Part shown: piece after piece, positions 9,390 to 19,256 of the stretch
Numbering within the stretch: the stretch's first letter is position 1
How the letters are laid out: every line of letters starts with the position of its first letter
Assembly: GCA_027592755.1 (NCBI GenBank)
Contig: JAQCLE010000015.1
Location: 1-56,876 of the forward strand
Direction of reading: 5' to 3'
From: Bacteroidota bacterium
Lineage (GTDB): Bacteria > Bacteroidota > Bacteroidia > Cytophagales > Cyclobacteriaceae
Length of the DNA: 56,876 nucleotides
Notes under the pieces: model-generated
The model's input: only the letters and a program-made list of their open reading frames with translations
What the model was told of the DNA's origin: nothing
Databases searched by the model: none
Program-made: the position numbers and the translations under genes

Positions 9390-9399
9390 TAATATAGAT

Positions 9400-9420
9400 G
9401 TTCATAAATCTATTATGAAC
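9400..9420. promoter_or_regulatory. Operator-like inverted repeat
   Basis: Perfect 8-base arms GTTCATAA and TTATGAAC flank a 5-base spacer (ATCTA). The site begins 11 bases after the candidate -7 element, so it would cover the first transcribed bases. This is a typical place for a dimeric repressor of a sugar-acid gene. No regulator gene is in the window. Confidence 0.5.
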
Positions 9421-9461
9421 TTATCAATCCGATATCAAATTTGTCAAGAAAGTAAAGCAAA

Positions 9462-10232
9462 ATGGAGCTAAGGAAACATGTAATAATTACTGGAGGAGCT
9501 AAAGGTATCGGTGAAGCATGTGCACGAATGTTTGTCCGAGATGGGTATTGTACAACCATCCTGGATATTGACAAATCTGCAGGCGTTACATTAGAGAAGG
9601 AGTTGGGAGGTCAAGCCCGGTTTATTCCCTGTGATGTTTCCAAGTCACCTGAAGTTGACGTATCCATTAGTCAGGCCATCGATTTTTTTGGTGATATTGA
9701 TGTGCTTGTAAATAATGCAGGCACGAATGATTACAGCACTGTCACTGAAACCACAGATGAACTATGGGATTATGTGATGAATGTAAATCTAAAAAGTCAT
9801 TTTTTATGCGCTAGAAGGTGCATCCCATCCATGCAAAAGAAGGGAAAAGGTGTCGTTGTAAATGTTTCCAGCGTGCAAGCATATATATCACAAGCAAAAG
9901 TTGCAGCTTATACAACGGCAAAAACCGCCCTTTTAGGATTGACCCGGAGTATTGCGGTAGATTATAGCCCCAATATTCGATCTGTAGCCATCTGCCCGGG
10001 TACGATCGATACGCCAATGTTGCAGAAAGCCATCCGGGAATCTCCAGACCCTGCTGCAGTACTGGAAGAGTGCAACGATATGCATTTGACTAAGCGTATT
10101 GGTACTGCGGAGGAAGTAGCTGAACTCATTGTTTTCGTCTCAGGAGATAAAGGTAATTTCATCACCGGTCAGGCAATACGAATCGATGGAGGCCTGGGAG
10201 TTTCAGTTGCAGGCAGCAAAAGGGACGAGTAA
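9462..10232 (+). CDS. Short-chain dehydrogenase/reductase, NAD type
   Basis: Classical SDR, 256 residues, cytoplasmic. The cofactor loop TGGAKGIG (10-17) is followed by Asp35 at the end of the second beta strand, which favours NAD over NADP. The NNAG motif is at 84-87 and the catalytic residues are Ser137, Tyr150 and Lys154 (YTTAK). The C-terminus FITGQAIRIDGGLGVS is standard. Context suggests a sugar or sugar-acid dehydrogenase, for example oxidation of L-fucose or L-galactose to the lactone, but the sequence alone does not fix the substrate. It has its own promoter candidate and inverted repeat upstream. Confidence 0.88.
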   Translation: MELRKHVIITGGAKGIGEACARMFVRDGYCTTILDIDKSAGVTLEKELGGQARFIPCDVSKSPEVDVSISQAIDFFGDIDVLVNNAGTNDYSTVTETTDELWDYVMNVNLKSHFLCARRCIPSMQKKGKGVVVNVSSVQAYISQAKVAAYTTAKTALLGLTRSIAVDYSPNIRSVAICPGTIDTPMLQKAIRESPDPAAVLEECNDMHLTKRIGTAEEVAELIVFVSGDKGNFITGQAIRIDGGLGVSVAGSKRDE

Positions 10233-10361
10233 AATAAATAAATCTGCCCTGTAGTGAGAACGAAATGACAACTCTGTGTCGATTTTAGTGGAAACTGGGA
10301 TAGTTCATAGTATCCTATCAATTGTACTTGTATTAAAGTAAATTCAGTGATGTTTCACATT

Positions 10362-11147
10362 ATGAACAACCCCAACTTGATTCGGGACTTAATCAGACCA
10401 TTAGTTTCTGGCCTCTTGGTATTCAATTTGGCCATGAGTTCAAATGCTCAGGAAATCAGAGCGCTTAAGGATTTATGGCCCGTCAAGGGTAGTAGCTTTT
10501 ACCAGGGTTTTGGCAAGACAATATCAGGTACCCAACTCGATTTCTTCCCCTTTCTGGATGACGGGAATATCTCGCTTTACCTGGGTGAGAATGGAAAATA
10601 CAAATCCTTCGAATTCCAAACCGAAAGGATTCCAGCAGACTATGATGAGCCCTTTATCACCTTTATTTGGGAAAGTGGGATCGCTAGAAGTGTTGATCCT
10701 GATAAATCAGAATTCCGAGTTTCTCTAAATGGAAGTGAGCTGGTCACGTTTAATTCCTTTACAGAGGGATCTCTATCCAATTGGGAGTTTACCGCCCAAA
10801 ACGGCGTCCAACTGGCTTTTGTCACCACCTCCATCGGTAAGGCTCATGGCGATTTATTTGGTTACATGTTTCTCAACGTACCCTTAAAGAATTTTCAAAA
10901 GGGAGAAGCATTGACATTAAAGTTCGATGAAATCAAATCGAACAACCGCGATTATTACATGGCTATCCAAAACCCTGTTAAAGAGTCACTGACTATACTC
11001 GCAGAACCGGCAATCCTTAAAACTGAAAACGGCCCTAAACAAAGCATCAAAGTTGATCTGACCCACCTGGGTCAGCCAACCAAAGCAAAATTCTCTATCA
11101 ATGGGAATACTATTATTGAATCCAAAATTCAGGTTGGGGAGAACATA
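10362..11147 (+). pseudogene. 5' part of a large secreted hydrolase, truncated (possibly GH38-like)
   Basis: Starts with a signal peptide that ends SSNAQ (ATG at 10362 preferred; the frame opens at 10347 with GTG). The next 230 residues look like the N-terminal beta-sandwich of a much larger secreted enzyme, with FFPFLDDGNISLYLG, EPFITFIWESGI and GDLFGYMFLNVPL. I recall this layout from bacteroidete and planctomycete GH38-type alpha-mannosidases, but I am not sure. The expected catalytic domain is missing. Reading continues for only eight codons past about 11147 into sequence that is antisense to the neighbouring GH106-like gene. The gene is therefore cut at its 3' side by a rearrangement or an assembly join. 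Confidence 0.6.
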
Positions 11148-12221
11148 AAAGTTCTTGATCATCAATTCTGACAATGTCCTTTGATGGTCTTTCATAAACT
11201 TTTCTACTACTTCCTTTTCAAATGCATCCGGGTTGAAAAGTACAGGCAGGAACTTGTTGATGTCATAACCATTGATGTTTTTAAATTCTTCGGGCAATGT
11301 CGACGTCCATACAAAACCGGTAGCCTCATAACTGGCCAGGTAGAGGCCCTTTATGGCGGTATTTTTCAAATCTCCCATCACCTCTTTTATTTTGCCAATA
11401 ATGTAAAGGAAATGAGCCTCGGTAGCCTGGGCATCGAAATGATCAATAATGGGGCCAACAGAATTGCGGCTGGGGAGTTTTAATTGCTCACCGGAATTGG
11501 AACAGATGTAGCGGTGTACTTCCCAGTCACCCGTTAAATTCCAATCAAGTTTTTCGTTTTGGGGATCAAATTGATTTGAAACATCTATGATCTTAGCTGG
11601 ATCCCAATCTGGTTTGCCATTATTCAGGGGAATGGCCACAACTGCAATCTCCTTATAGAAAACTGGTTTTCCATTACGTTCAAATGAGATTAGCCTTTCC
11701 TTGCCTTTTGCATCAATTTTTGAAATCTTCGGGAACGGAAGCTTCAAATTTCCACCTGATTTTCCTTTTACCTCAATTTTGGAATAGTAAATGGATTTGG
11801 CTGAATTTTCCGGAGTGGTCCATGCGCCACCGGCATTCCAGCTACTCGCCATATTTAAACCTACGTCCATATTCCGCTTTTTGGCTTCATCAAGGGCTAC
11901 CTTAATTGAATTAAGTGACTCTTCGCTTAAAAAAGCAGGTCCCGGTTCTACCATGGTATCCTGTGCCGGTACACCAATTTCAAAAATGTCAAAGCCTGAA
12001 ATGCCTACTTTGTCCATGGCAGCAATTTCTTCTTTAACCCTTACTGCGTCAACATTGCCATTTAACCACCAGTAGTACACTTTTGGCCTTGCATTTGATG
12101 GTGGAGTTTCAAAACCCTCTTTTAGTTTGGCATAAGAATCAGCGCTCTGAGAAAAGGCCCGATTACCCTGAAAATATTCAGCAATGAGAAAGACCATTAG
12201 TATCAAAAAAGGTGTCTTCAT
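11145..12221 (-). pseudogene. GH106-like (alpha-L-rhamnosidase type) gene, 3'-truncated
   Basis: Signal peptide from the ATG at 12221 ends RAFSQS. The region YYWWLNGNVDAVRVKEEIAA, then GISGFDIFEIG and NMASSWNAGGAWTTPENSAK, is the hallmark N-terminal half of GH106-type rhamnosidases; VEKFMKDHQRTLSELMIKNF matches the inner barrel segment. Family members usually exceed 900 residues, whereas homology stops after about 359 residues near 11145. The open frame runs on to a TGA at 10986, but those last 52 residues are just the antisense of the truncated hydrolase gene. The start overlaps the end of the isomerase gene, so MFS, isomerase and rhamnosidase form one transcription unit. Intact relatives release L-rhamnose or a similar deoxy sugar. 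Confidence 0.75.
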
Positions 12222-12231
12222 GCTGTGATAT

Positions 12232-13662
12232 TTAGGCATTAATTATTTTAGCATCCAGGTGTAAATAATCGGCTATTTTTTTTATCGTACCAGCATGATG
12301 CCCGACCCCAAGGGCGAAATGATGAGTTGGCCCTTCCTTAATCCAGCGGGTCAGGAACGTTTTTATATCCGGCTCAAAGAACCCGCGGGTATTTGTATTT
12401 CCAGTGGCAGGAATTGGACCTGAAACGGACTGACCCTCTGCTATGATGAATTTGAATTTTCCATCGTATGTTGAATTGATGGACAACATTGTAATGGGTC
12501 CTTCTTTGATCTTAAACTCAATCCCTGCACCATGTCCCGGCTTTCCATGATACTTCTTCAAACTTCTTAATATTGGTTTTCCGTCGGCAATCGAGATATT
12601 ATGAGGGCCATCATGACCAACGAGAACAAACCCCTCATTAAAGTCAACAGGATGGAATTCGGCAAAACTTCCACCTATGCCAAGCCGGTCAAAAATTAAA
12701 AGAGCAATCAACGTTTTTAGATCTGATTCACCACACATTGGAATATGGCTGGCGGTAAGGAGTGAGTTGCCCACAATGAGGTTGGACATTACCTTCCTCA
12801 GTTCAGAATCCTCCTAGCCATCATAGTAGTATGCCAAGCCATCAAGGCGATTCTCTTCAACAAATTTCTTCAAGGCCACGGCTACCTTGGCGGCCATTCT
12901 CAGATCTTCATCCTGAAGTTTTAAAGAAATTGGGTCGGAAACAGGGTCGGGAGTATCACAAAAATCCAATATTTCATCCTCACAGGCTGCTATTTCTTTA
13001 TCCGTTACGGCATCGAAGCATTTCATCAATTGATTGGCCTCGCATTGCACGATGTGGCTACCAAAAAAGGAGGTCAACATGGTTACATCAGAATGCATAT
13101 CCAACATAGCATTTATCGGATGCCCAATATGACCGAAGTGAGATTTTCGTAAATCACGCAATACCCTTGCAATTCGGCAATATTCATCAATCTGCTCATC
13201 AACTTCAGGATCATCGTAAAGTGTCCCAATAATCATATTGGGCACCTTTTTTCCCATACGGACGGCAACACCGGCAAACTCAGGTAATGAACAGATGTCA
13301 TCATTGACCAATTGCATGTAGGTGGTGGCTTTTGCATAATCCAGTGCTTTTAGAGGTTGCAAAGCCACCAGGACTATGGGTTTGTCTATGGTTTTAATGA
13401 TTATTCCGAATGTCCCTGAAGTCGCATAGGTCAGCATATCACAAAAAATCAAATCGAGATTGGCTTTGTTGATTTTTTCCACCATGTGATAAGCCTTCTC
13501 AGGGTTATCAACAAATCCCAGATCGATCACCTCAATCCCATCAGATTTTACCTTCTCAATAAAGACTTGCTGTTTGTTGGTTAATTCATCGAGTAAGCCA
13601 TCCAACTGAGACCAGTATTTTTCATACCCAACACCAAAGACTCCAATTCTAACCATATTCAC
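12232..13662 (-). pseudogene. L-fucose/L-arabinose isomerase-like gene interrupted by in-frame TAG
   Basis: Two open frames, 13662-12814 and 12789-12232, belong to one protein in the same reading frame. They are separated only by TAG at 12814-12816 and nine codons (E D S E L R K V then Met). Joined, they give about 476 residues. The N half has IGVFGVGYEKYW and the substrate-domain fold. The break falls inside a conserved segment: AYYYDG, stop, EDSELRKV, MSNLIVGNSLLTASHIP, CGESDLKT. The C half has FAEFHPVDFNEGFVLVGHDGPHN and GHHAG. In the family this is one cytoplasmic ketose/aldose isomerase chain. One substitution would restore it. It could be a true pseudogene, a base error, or read through at low level. 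Confidence 0.8.
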
Positions 13663-13668
13663 TTAAAA

Positions 13669-14892
13669 TTAAACCGTAGCGCTCAAACTCAATTTTTTAT
13701 TTGATTGGTAAATCCAATATCCGATAAAAACCACCGGGTACATCAAACCACAGTACAACCATAATGAATCATATGAATATATAGAAATGATATAGCCAAT
13801 AATTGGATTCAGGACAACAGAAGACAAGGCACCGGCACTACCCGACAATCCAACAACAGTTGAAACGGAATTCCTCCCAAAAACGTCGCTGATGGAAGTA
13901 ATGTAATTTGTTATCCATAATCCATGGGCGAAGAATGCCAAAGTCATGGCTGATAAGATAATTGTGTATGAATCAAAAATTCCGATGAGAGCAACTGGCA
14001 ATGTTAATAGGGCAGCCAAACCCATAACAATCATTCTTGATTGATTCAGCATTTTGAACTTTTGATATAGTAAATCTGAAAACCACCCTCCAATAATATT
14101 GGCAACCCCAAGTGCGAGAAATGGAATCCATAAAACCTGGCCAATTGTATCTATTGACATATCGTGAGTTTCGTTCAAATACTTGGGTATCCAGAACATA
14201 TAGAAATACAATATGGGATCTAAAAAGAACCGCATCATCATAAAAATAATAGTATCCTTCCTGGAGATTATTGATTTAATGGACTGCTTTTCAATTATCT
14301 CTGAGGTGTTTACACGTTGAATCTTTCCAGTTGAATAGAGCCATATAGCTAACCATAAAAATCCTATGGCACCTGTAATAACAAAAACCCAACGCCATCC
14401 CACAAATCCAAGAAAATAGGCGCATAATGGCGGAGCGAGAACGGCGCCAAATGCAGCGCCTCCAATGGCTATCCCGTTGGCCAATGCCCGTTTCTCAGTC
14501 GGTACCCATTCAATAACAGCTCTTACCGCTCCAGGAAAACAACCTCCTTCACCAAGTCCAAGCAGAAAACGGAATGCTGTAAACTGAAACACATTGCCTG
14601 CAAAACTATGTAGAACTGTTGCCAGGGACCAAAAACCAACAGAGAAGGCCAATCCCATCCTGCTGCCATATTTATCAATCAGAATTCCTCCAACAGTGAA
14701 CATGATGGCATAACTCACCAAAAAACCCGCATTAATAAAACCATAATCAACATCAGTAATGATCAGATCATCTTTGATTTTAATTATTGTGACAGAGAGC
14801 ACTTGCCTGTCTAAAAAACTAAGCGATGTTGCAACTAAAAGCAGAACCACGATCCACCAAAATTTCTGATTACTTTTCATTCGTTTTACCAT
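13669..14892 (-). CDS. MFS transporter, anion:cation symporter (hexuronate/galactonate) family
   Basis: Twelve-helix inner-membrane importer of 407 residues. The ACS-type signature appears in helix 1 (SLSFLDRQVLSVTI), with the loop motif DKYGSRMG after helix 2 and FRFLLGLGEGGCFPGAVRAV in helix 4; LGEGG is typical of ExuT and GudP relatives. Likely substrates are aldonates, uronates or aldarates. Its stop is six bases before the isomerase start, so the two genes are co-transcribed. It is divergent from the sulfatase gene at 15092. Confidence 0.85.
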   Translation of the reverse strand: MVKRMKSNQKFWWIVVLLLVATSLSFLDRQVLSVTIIKIKDDLIITDVDYGFINAGFLVSYAIMFTVGGILIDKYGSRMGLAFSVGFWSLATVLHSFAGNVFQFTAFRFLLGLGEGGCFPGAVRAVIEWVPTEKRALANGIAIGGAAFGAVLAPPLCAYFLGFVGWRWVFVITGAIGFLWLAIWLYSTGKIQRVNTSEIIEKQSIKSIISRKDTIIFMMMRFFLDPILYFYMFWIPKYLNETHDMSIDTIGQVLWIPFLALGVANIIGGWFSDLLYQKFKMLNQSRMIVMGLAALLTLPVALIGIFDSYTIILSAMTLAFFAHGLWITNYITSISDVFGRNSVSTVVGLSGSAGALSSVVLNPIIGYIISIYSYDSLWLYCGLMYPVVFIGYWIYQSNKKLSLSATV

Positions 14893-14929
14893 ACGGTGTT
14901 GGTTCGTCTAAAGTAGTTGGATATTTTAA

Positions 14930-15091
14930 ATGGTTGAGCTGTTTTGGGAATTGCAGCAATTCGATAATGATCCCAAATCTTGTGAAGAGCGCCAGTTTGC
15001 ATACTCAATATTTAATCATCCCCGCATTGTCATTGAATTTCATCTTAGTTTTGTCGAAAATATTCCTGGAATTGATTCCATTGCCAATCAC
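14930..15091 (+). other. In-frame upstream extension of the sulfatase frame, possibly a relic
   Basis: The sulfatase reading frame stays open for 54 codons before the preferred ATG at 15092. The translation contains FWELQQFDNDPKSCEERQFA and does not look like a signal peptide or a sulfatase. It may be the remnant of another gene or simply an open 5' leader holding the promoter between the divergent MFS and sulfatase genes. Confidence 0.3.
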
Positions 15092-16723
15092 ATGAAAAAG
15101 CATTTAAACACAGCCTTCCTAACATCTATCATTACCATTCTGATTTGGAGCTGCAAATCAGAAGATACCAAACCACCCAATATAATTTTCATTATGTCAG
15201 ATGATCATACCACTCAGGGTTTTGGTGTATATGGCAGCAGGTTAGCCGATCTCAACCCCACTCCCACGATTGATCGCCTGGCACATGAAGGAATCCTTTT
15301 TGAAAATGCCTTCTGCACAAATTCAATTTGTACCCCTTCCCGAACCAGTATAATGACAGGTCAATATGGGCATGTCAATGGGGTGTACGACCTGAGTGGC
15401 AAATTGGAGCCTGAACGACAATACCTGACCCTGGAAATGAAGAAGCTTGGGTATGAGACAGCCATGATTGGGAAATGGCATCTCAAGTACGCTCCTGAGG
15501 CTTTCGATTATTACAAAGTACTCCCGGGGCAAGGAGATTATTTTGATCCGATCTTGTATGGTCGCGAAGGAGATGAGGTGAAGGAAATAAGGTTTGAAGA
15601 AGACCTCATACGGGAAGTGAATATCACAAAATACAGCGGTTATTCTTCAGATGTAATAACTGATATTACACTCGACTGGTTGAAAAACCGAAGTGATAAA
15701 TCGAAGCCATTTTTCTTAATGCATCATTTCAAAGCTCCCCATGATTTCTTTGAATTTGCACCGCGATACAAAGACTACCTCGAAGATGTTAATATTCCGG
15801 AACCAGCAAGCCTTTGGGACAATGGCAACAACGGTTCAATTGCCACCAAGGGAATAAATAACTCATTGATGGATACCATAGGCTCTTCTATCGGGCACAG
15901 GAATATTATCCGCAACATGGGTATGCACATGGAAATTGATCCCAATATTCCTGATCCGGAATACAAGCGACTCGCTTACCAGGAATACCTGAAGCGATAC
16001 CTCCGATGTGTGAAAGGCGTTGATGATAATGTCAAAAGGATCTTTGATTACCTGGAAGCAGAAGGACTGATGGACAACTCTATTATTATTTACACAGGAG
16101 ATCAGGGTTTTATGCTGGGTGAACATGATTATATTGATAAGCGATGGATGTATGAAGAATCAATGAGGATGCCCTTCCTGGTTCGATATCCAAATAAGAT
16201 CAAAGCCGGAACCAGAACTGATGCCATCATCAATAATACGGATTTCGCTCCTACTATTATTGAACTGGCTGGTGGACAAGTACCTTCTTATATGCAGGGG
16301 AAAAGTTTTAAAGCAGTTTTGGAAACAGGCCTGGAGCCTGAAGGATGGCAGCAGGAAACCTATTATCGCTATTGGATGCATATGGCCCATAAGCATAACA
16401 ATCCTGCCCATTTTGGCATCCGGACAAAGGACTATAAACTCATATTTTTTTATGGCATAGACTATAAAGAAAGAGCTGGAGACGAACAGGAATGGGCACA
16501 CAATCCTGCGTCTATGTCTGACTTTCAGACCCCTGCCGCCTGGGAATTCTATGATCTTAAAGCGGATCCAATTGAAATGGAAAACAGATACGGCCAACTG
16601 GAATACGATGATATTATTAAAGAGTTGAAAGAAAGGCTTAAAAAACTACGGGCAGATGTCAAAGAAAACGACGCTGATTTTCCACGAATTGAGAAGATTG
16701 TTTCCGAGCATTGGGATGATTAA
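15092..16723 (+). CDS. Formylglycine sulfatase (S1 family), lipoprotein
   Basis: Hydrolyses a sulfate ester, most likely on an algal polysaccharide fragment. Starting at the ATG at 15092 the protein has 543 residues and a lipoprotein signal ending LIWSC21. The metal pair Asp37-Asp38 lies in IFIMSDDHT. The modification site is Cys80-Thr-Pro-Ser-Arg84 followed by TSIMTG, and IGKWHLKY and YTGDQGFMLGEH complete the active site. The long C-terminal part (HFGIRTKDYKLIFFYG, ADPIEMENRY) is typical of S1 exo-sulfatases. Its last 39 bases occur again 128 bases downstream. Confidence 0.9.
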   Translation: MKKHLNTAFLTSIITILIWSCKSEDTKPPNIIFIMSDDHTTQGFGVYGSRLADLNPTPTIDRLAHEGILFENAFCTNSICTPSRTSIMTGQYGHVNGVYDLSGKLEPERQYLTLEMKKLGYETAMIGKWHLKYAPEAFDYYKVLPGQGDYFDPILYGREGDEVKEIRFEEDLIREVNITKYSGYSSDVITDITLDWLKNRSDKSKPFFLMHHFKAPHDFFEFAPRYKDYLEDVNIPEPASLWDNGNNGSIATKGINNSLMDTIGSSIGHRNIIRNMGMHMEIDPNIPDPEYKRLAYQEYLKRYLRCVKGVDDNVKRIFDYLEAEGLMDNSIIIYTGDQGFMLGEHDYIDKRWMYEESMRMPFLVRYPNKIKAGTRTDAIINNTDFAPTIIELAGGQVPSYMQGKSFKAVLETGLEPEGWQQETYYRYWMHMAHKHNNPAHFGIRTKDYKLIFFYGIDYKERAGDEQEWAHNPASMSDFQTPAAWEFYDLKADPIEMENRYGQLEYDDIIKELKERLKKLRADVKENDADFPRIEKIVSEHWDD

Positions 16724-16725
16724 TA
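16687..16725 (+). repeat. 39-bp direct repeat, copy 1 (sulfatase 3' end)
   Basis: The last 12 codons of the sulfatase gene plus its stop and two following bases. An exact copy starts 128 bases further on. The first copy is coding. Confidence 0.9.
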
Positions 16726-16814
16726 CTCAAGACTCCCCACGACATTGTTAGTTTCTTTACCAACCATTATTTATGACTTGCTTGCGGTCGGTGATAACAC
16801 CAACCAAAAGCAAA

Positions 16815-16853
16815 AATTGAGAAGATTGTTTCCGAGCATTGGGATGATTAATA
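16815..16853 (+). repeat. 39-bp direct repeat, copy 2 (non-coding)
   Basis: Exact second copy of the sulfatase end, separated from the first by 89 bases of unrelated sequence. No gene reads through this copy. The arrangement looks like the scar of an insertion with a long target duplication, or a local duplication at a replication fork. Confidence 0.9.
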
Positions 16854-16895
16854 AGGATCAAAAAACATCCCAAGAAAGCAACGGCATAATTCGCT

Positions 16896-17900
16896 TCACT
16901 GATTAGGCTGCAATACATCGTCATATACTTTTTGCATTGCCGGTGACAGGCTTTCGTAAATTGCTGGTAGGCATTTTTCTTTAAAGGCCCTGTTGTCCAC
17001 CTCGATAAACTCCATTCCTCTTTCTTCTAATTCATGTTTCACTTCCTTTTCCCTTTGTCGAAATAATTGATGTTCATAAGTCTGCATATCTTTGGCCGCA
17101 TCAAGAAATATCACCTTAAGATCATCAGGTAATTTCTGGAATTGCTTTTCCCCAATTACAGGATAGACCCAACTTACTACATGATTGGTCAGGTTGAGAT
17201 AATCCTGAACCTCAGCAAATCCTGCACTTCTGATGAGTGCAAGTGGATTTTCCTGAGCCTCAATGGTTCCCTGCTGAAGGGAAGTAAATACTTCTGAGAA
17301 AGACATCGGCGTTGGTTTTGCACCCAAGGCACTCCATGCAGTGACAAACGAGGGCACGTTCGGCACACGGATTACTATCCCTTGAAGATCATCCGGATGC
17401 CTAATTGGCCTATTGGAAGTAAGTTGACGTGGTCCTCTTTGAAAATAACAAACTGGCCTTAATCCCAGTTTATTCAGCATTTCCTCCTCCATCCTTTTGC
17501 CTATAGGCCCATCGATAAAATTTTTCATGGAAATGGAATCTTCGAGAAAAAATGGCAGCTCACAAAATGCAGCTATTTCTATCCAGTTACTCAATAACGA
17601 CCCGGTCGTTGTCATATCAATTATTTCTGCCTGTATTAACCTGATCGCCTCAATCTCTTTCGCCAATTGCTCAGAATGATAATTCTCAAGCTTTATCCTT
17701 CCTCCCGATCTTTCATGGAGTATATCCCCAAAATACTCGAAGGCCAGAAACCATGTATGATTGTCATTTACCAGACTAGTGCTGCGAAATACGAATTCAG
17801 GTTCTTCTTTGCTCGCACATTGACATAGAAGCAATACTGAGATGACAATCATCAAACTTTTATTCAGAGCTGAGAACATTTTGACATCAGTGATTTTCAT
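16896..17900 (-). CDS. dctP: TRAP transporter substrate-binding lipoprotein (DctP family)
   Basis: Periplasmic receptor that delivers a carboxylate, probably a sugar acid, to the TRAP membrane subunits. A lipoprotein signal ends LLLCQC; Met8 (17879) is an equally good start. The DctP fold is marked by NDNHTWFLAFEYFGDILHER, then GGRIKLENYHSEQLAKEIEA, PFFLEDS, and RVPNVPSFVTAWSALGAKPT. The segment GLRPVCYFQRGPRQLTSNRPI and the Arg of IVIRVP hold the carboxylate-binding arginine expected in this family. It is the last gene of the long minus-strand run, about 8 kb from its membrane partners, an unusual separation within one operon. Confidence 0.88.
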   Translation of the reverse strand: MKITDVKMFSALNKSLMIVISVLLLCQCASKEEPEFVFRSTSLVNDNHTWFLAFEYFGDILHERSGGRIKLENYHSEQLAKEIEAIRLIQAEIIDMTTTGSLLSNWIEIAAFCELPFFLEDSISMKNFIDGPIGKRMEEEMLNKLGLRPVCYFQRGPRQLTSNRPIRHPDDLQGIVIRVPNVPSFVTAWSALGAKPTPMSFSEVFTSLQQGTIEAQENPLALIRSAGFAEVQDYLNLTNHVVSWVYPVIGEKQFQKLPDDLKVIFLDAAKDMQTYEHQLFRQREKEVKHELEERGMEFIEVDNRAFKEKCLPAIYESLSPAMQKVYDDVLQPNQ

Positions 17901-17954
17901 ACCAGTACATTTTTTTTAGAAAATGTGTAAATTAAGATGTTATCTATTCCATAT

Positions 17955-19256
17955 CTATTTCTCATCTTTCAGTGTAATTCTCTCAACTTTCCCTACGACA
18001 AAAGTATAACTCAGGAAACCGATTGCCGCCAGTATTCCTATAAAGAACAGTGCTGGTCTGAAATCACCTTCCTCAACCAAAAAACCGATAGCCACCGGAA
18101 CAATGACGGCCGAGAGTCCCCCGAAAAGATTAAATACTCCACCTATCAATCCAATCAGTCTCGTTGGAGCCATTGTTGAAACAAAAATCCAGGTAATGGA
18201 AGAAAACCCATTACCAAAAAACGCCACTGCAAGAAAGGTAATTATCAAAAATGTGCTATCTGTATAGTTGGCACCTATGATTATGATAGATAATAACATC
18301 CCTCCTAAAACAGGGGCTTTTCTAGATACTTCTTTAGAAACACCTTTTCTTACTAGCAGGTCAGATGTAAAACCAGAGAGTAGTACGCCAGCAAAAGCCG
18401 CCAGGAAAGGAATAGAAGCCAGAAAACCCGACTGTAAAAAATCCAATCCGCGATATTTAACTAAATAAGTAGGAAACCATGTCAAAAAAAAAATAAGGGT
18501 TGAAGTCATGCAAAACTGACCGATGTAAACGCCCCAAAGCTTTCTATATACAAATGCTTGCCTAAGGTCGGCCCAGCTAAATTTTGAATTGGCAGGCCTG
18601 TCCTTTACACCATCAACCAACCCTCCACCTTCTGATATGTAATCCAACTCTGACTGACTGACCTTTTTATGAGCTTTTGGATCTCTATAGAAGATATACC
18701 AAATACCTGCCCAGATTATCCCAATGATGCCTGAAACGATAAATAATCCTCGCCATCCAAGAAAATCCTGAGTCGCAACTAAAACCGGTGTTAGAAATGC
18801 CAATCCGATATACTGTCCGGATGTATATACTGCAATTGCGGAAGCTCGTTCATTCTCTGGAAACCAACTTGTTACGATCTTATTGTTCGCCGGAAAGGAA
18901 GGTGCTTCAAAAATGCCAATGGTTGCCCGATAACCGATCAAACTGATAAAGGAATTGGCGATGCCCTGTAATAAAGTCGCCAAGGACCAGAAAAAAAACA
19001 TAACGGTGTAAAGTATTCTCGTGCTTACCTTGTCAACAAAAATCCCTCCTGGTATTTGTAAGGAAGCATAAGTCCAGGCGAAAGCTGAAAATATAAGACC
19101 CATTTGTACACTACTCAATTCCAACTCCTCGCTTAAAGCTGCAGCGGCGATAGAGATGTTACTCCTATCCATATAGTTGATCACAACACTTATGAATACA
19201 AGGATTAAAATGTTAAAGCGTTTGCTTGTGCGCTTTGGATCTAACTGAGGGTCCAT
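17955..19256 (-). CDS. MFS transporter, anion:cation symporter family
   Basis: Inner-membrane importer of 433 residues with twelve predicted helices. Helix 1 reads VVINYMDRSNISIAAAAL, the ACS-family signature of GudP, GarP, ExuT and DgoT. The motif after helix 2 is DKVSTRI, and helix 4 has IGIFEAPSFPANNKIV. The likely cargo is an aldonate or aldarate. It follows rhaT by 53 bases and precedes the TRAP receptor by 54, so this operon encodes three different uptake systems. Ends at TAG. Confidence 0.87.
   Translation of the reverse strand: MDPQLDPKRTSKRFNILILVFISVVINYMDRSNISIAAAALSEELELSSVQMGLIFSAFAWTYASLQIPGGIFVDKVSTRILYTVMFFFWSLATLLQGIANSFISLIGYRATIGIFEAPSFPANNKIVTSWFPENERASAIAVYTSGQYIGLAFLTPVLVATQDFLGWRGLFIVSGIIGIIWAGIWYIFYRDPKAHKKVSQSELDYISEGGGLVDGVKDRPANSKFSWADLRQAFVYRKLWGVYIGQFCMTSTLIFFLTWFPTYLVKYRGLDFLQSGFLASIPFLAAFAGVLLSGFTSDLLVRKGVSKEVSRKAPVLGGMLLSIIIIGANYTDSTFLIITFLAVAFFGNGFSSITWIFVSTMAPTRLIGLIGGVFNLFGGLSAVIVPVAIGFLVEEGDFRPALFFIGILAAIGFLSYTFVVGKVERITLKDEK

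Noticed and set aside
10986-11144. Last 52 codons of the minus-strand GH106-like frame as real protein
   Set aside because: They are the antisense of the truncated plus-strand hydrolase gene and have no family similarity.
14930-15091. Sulfatase start at 14930
   Set aside because: The 54 extra residues would bury the lipoprotein signal that starts at 15092.
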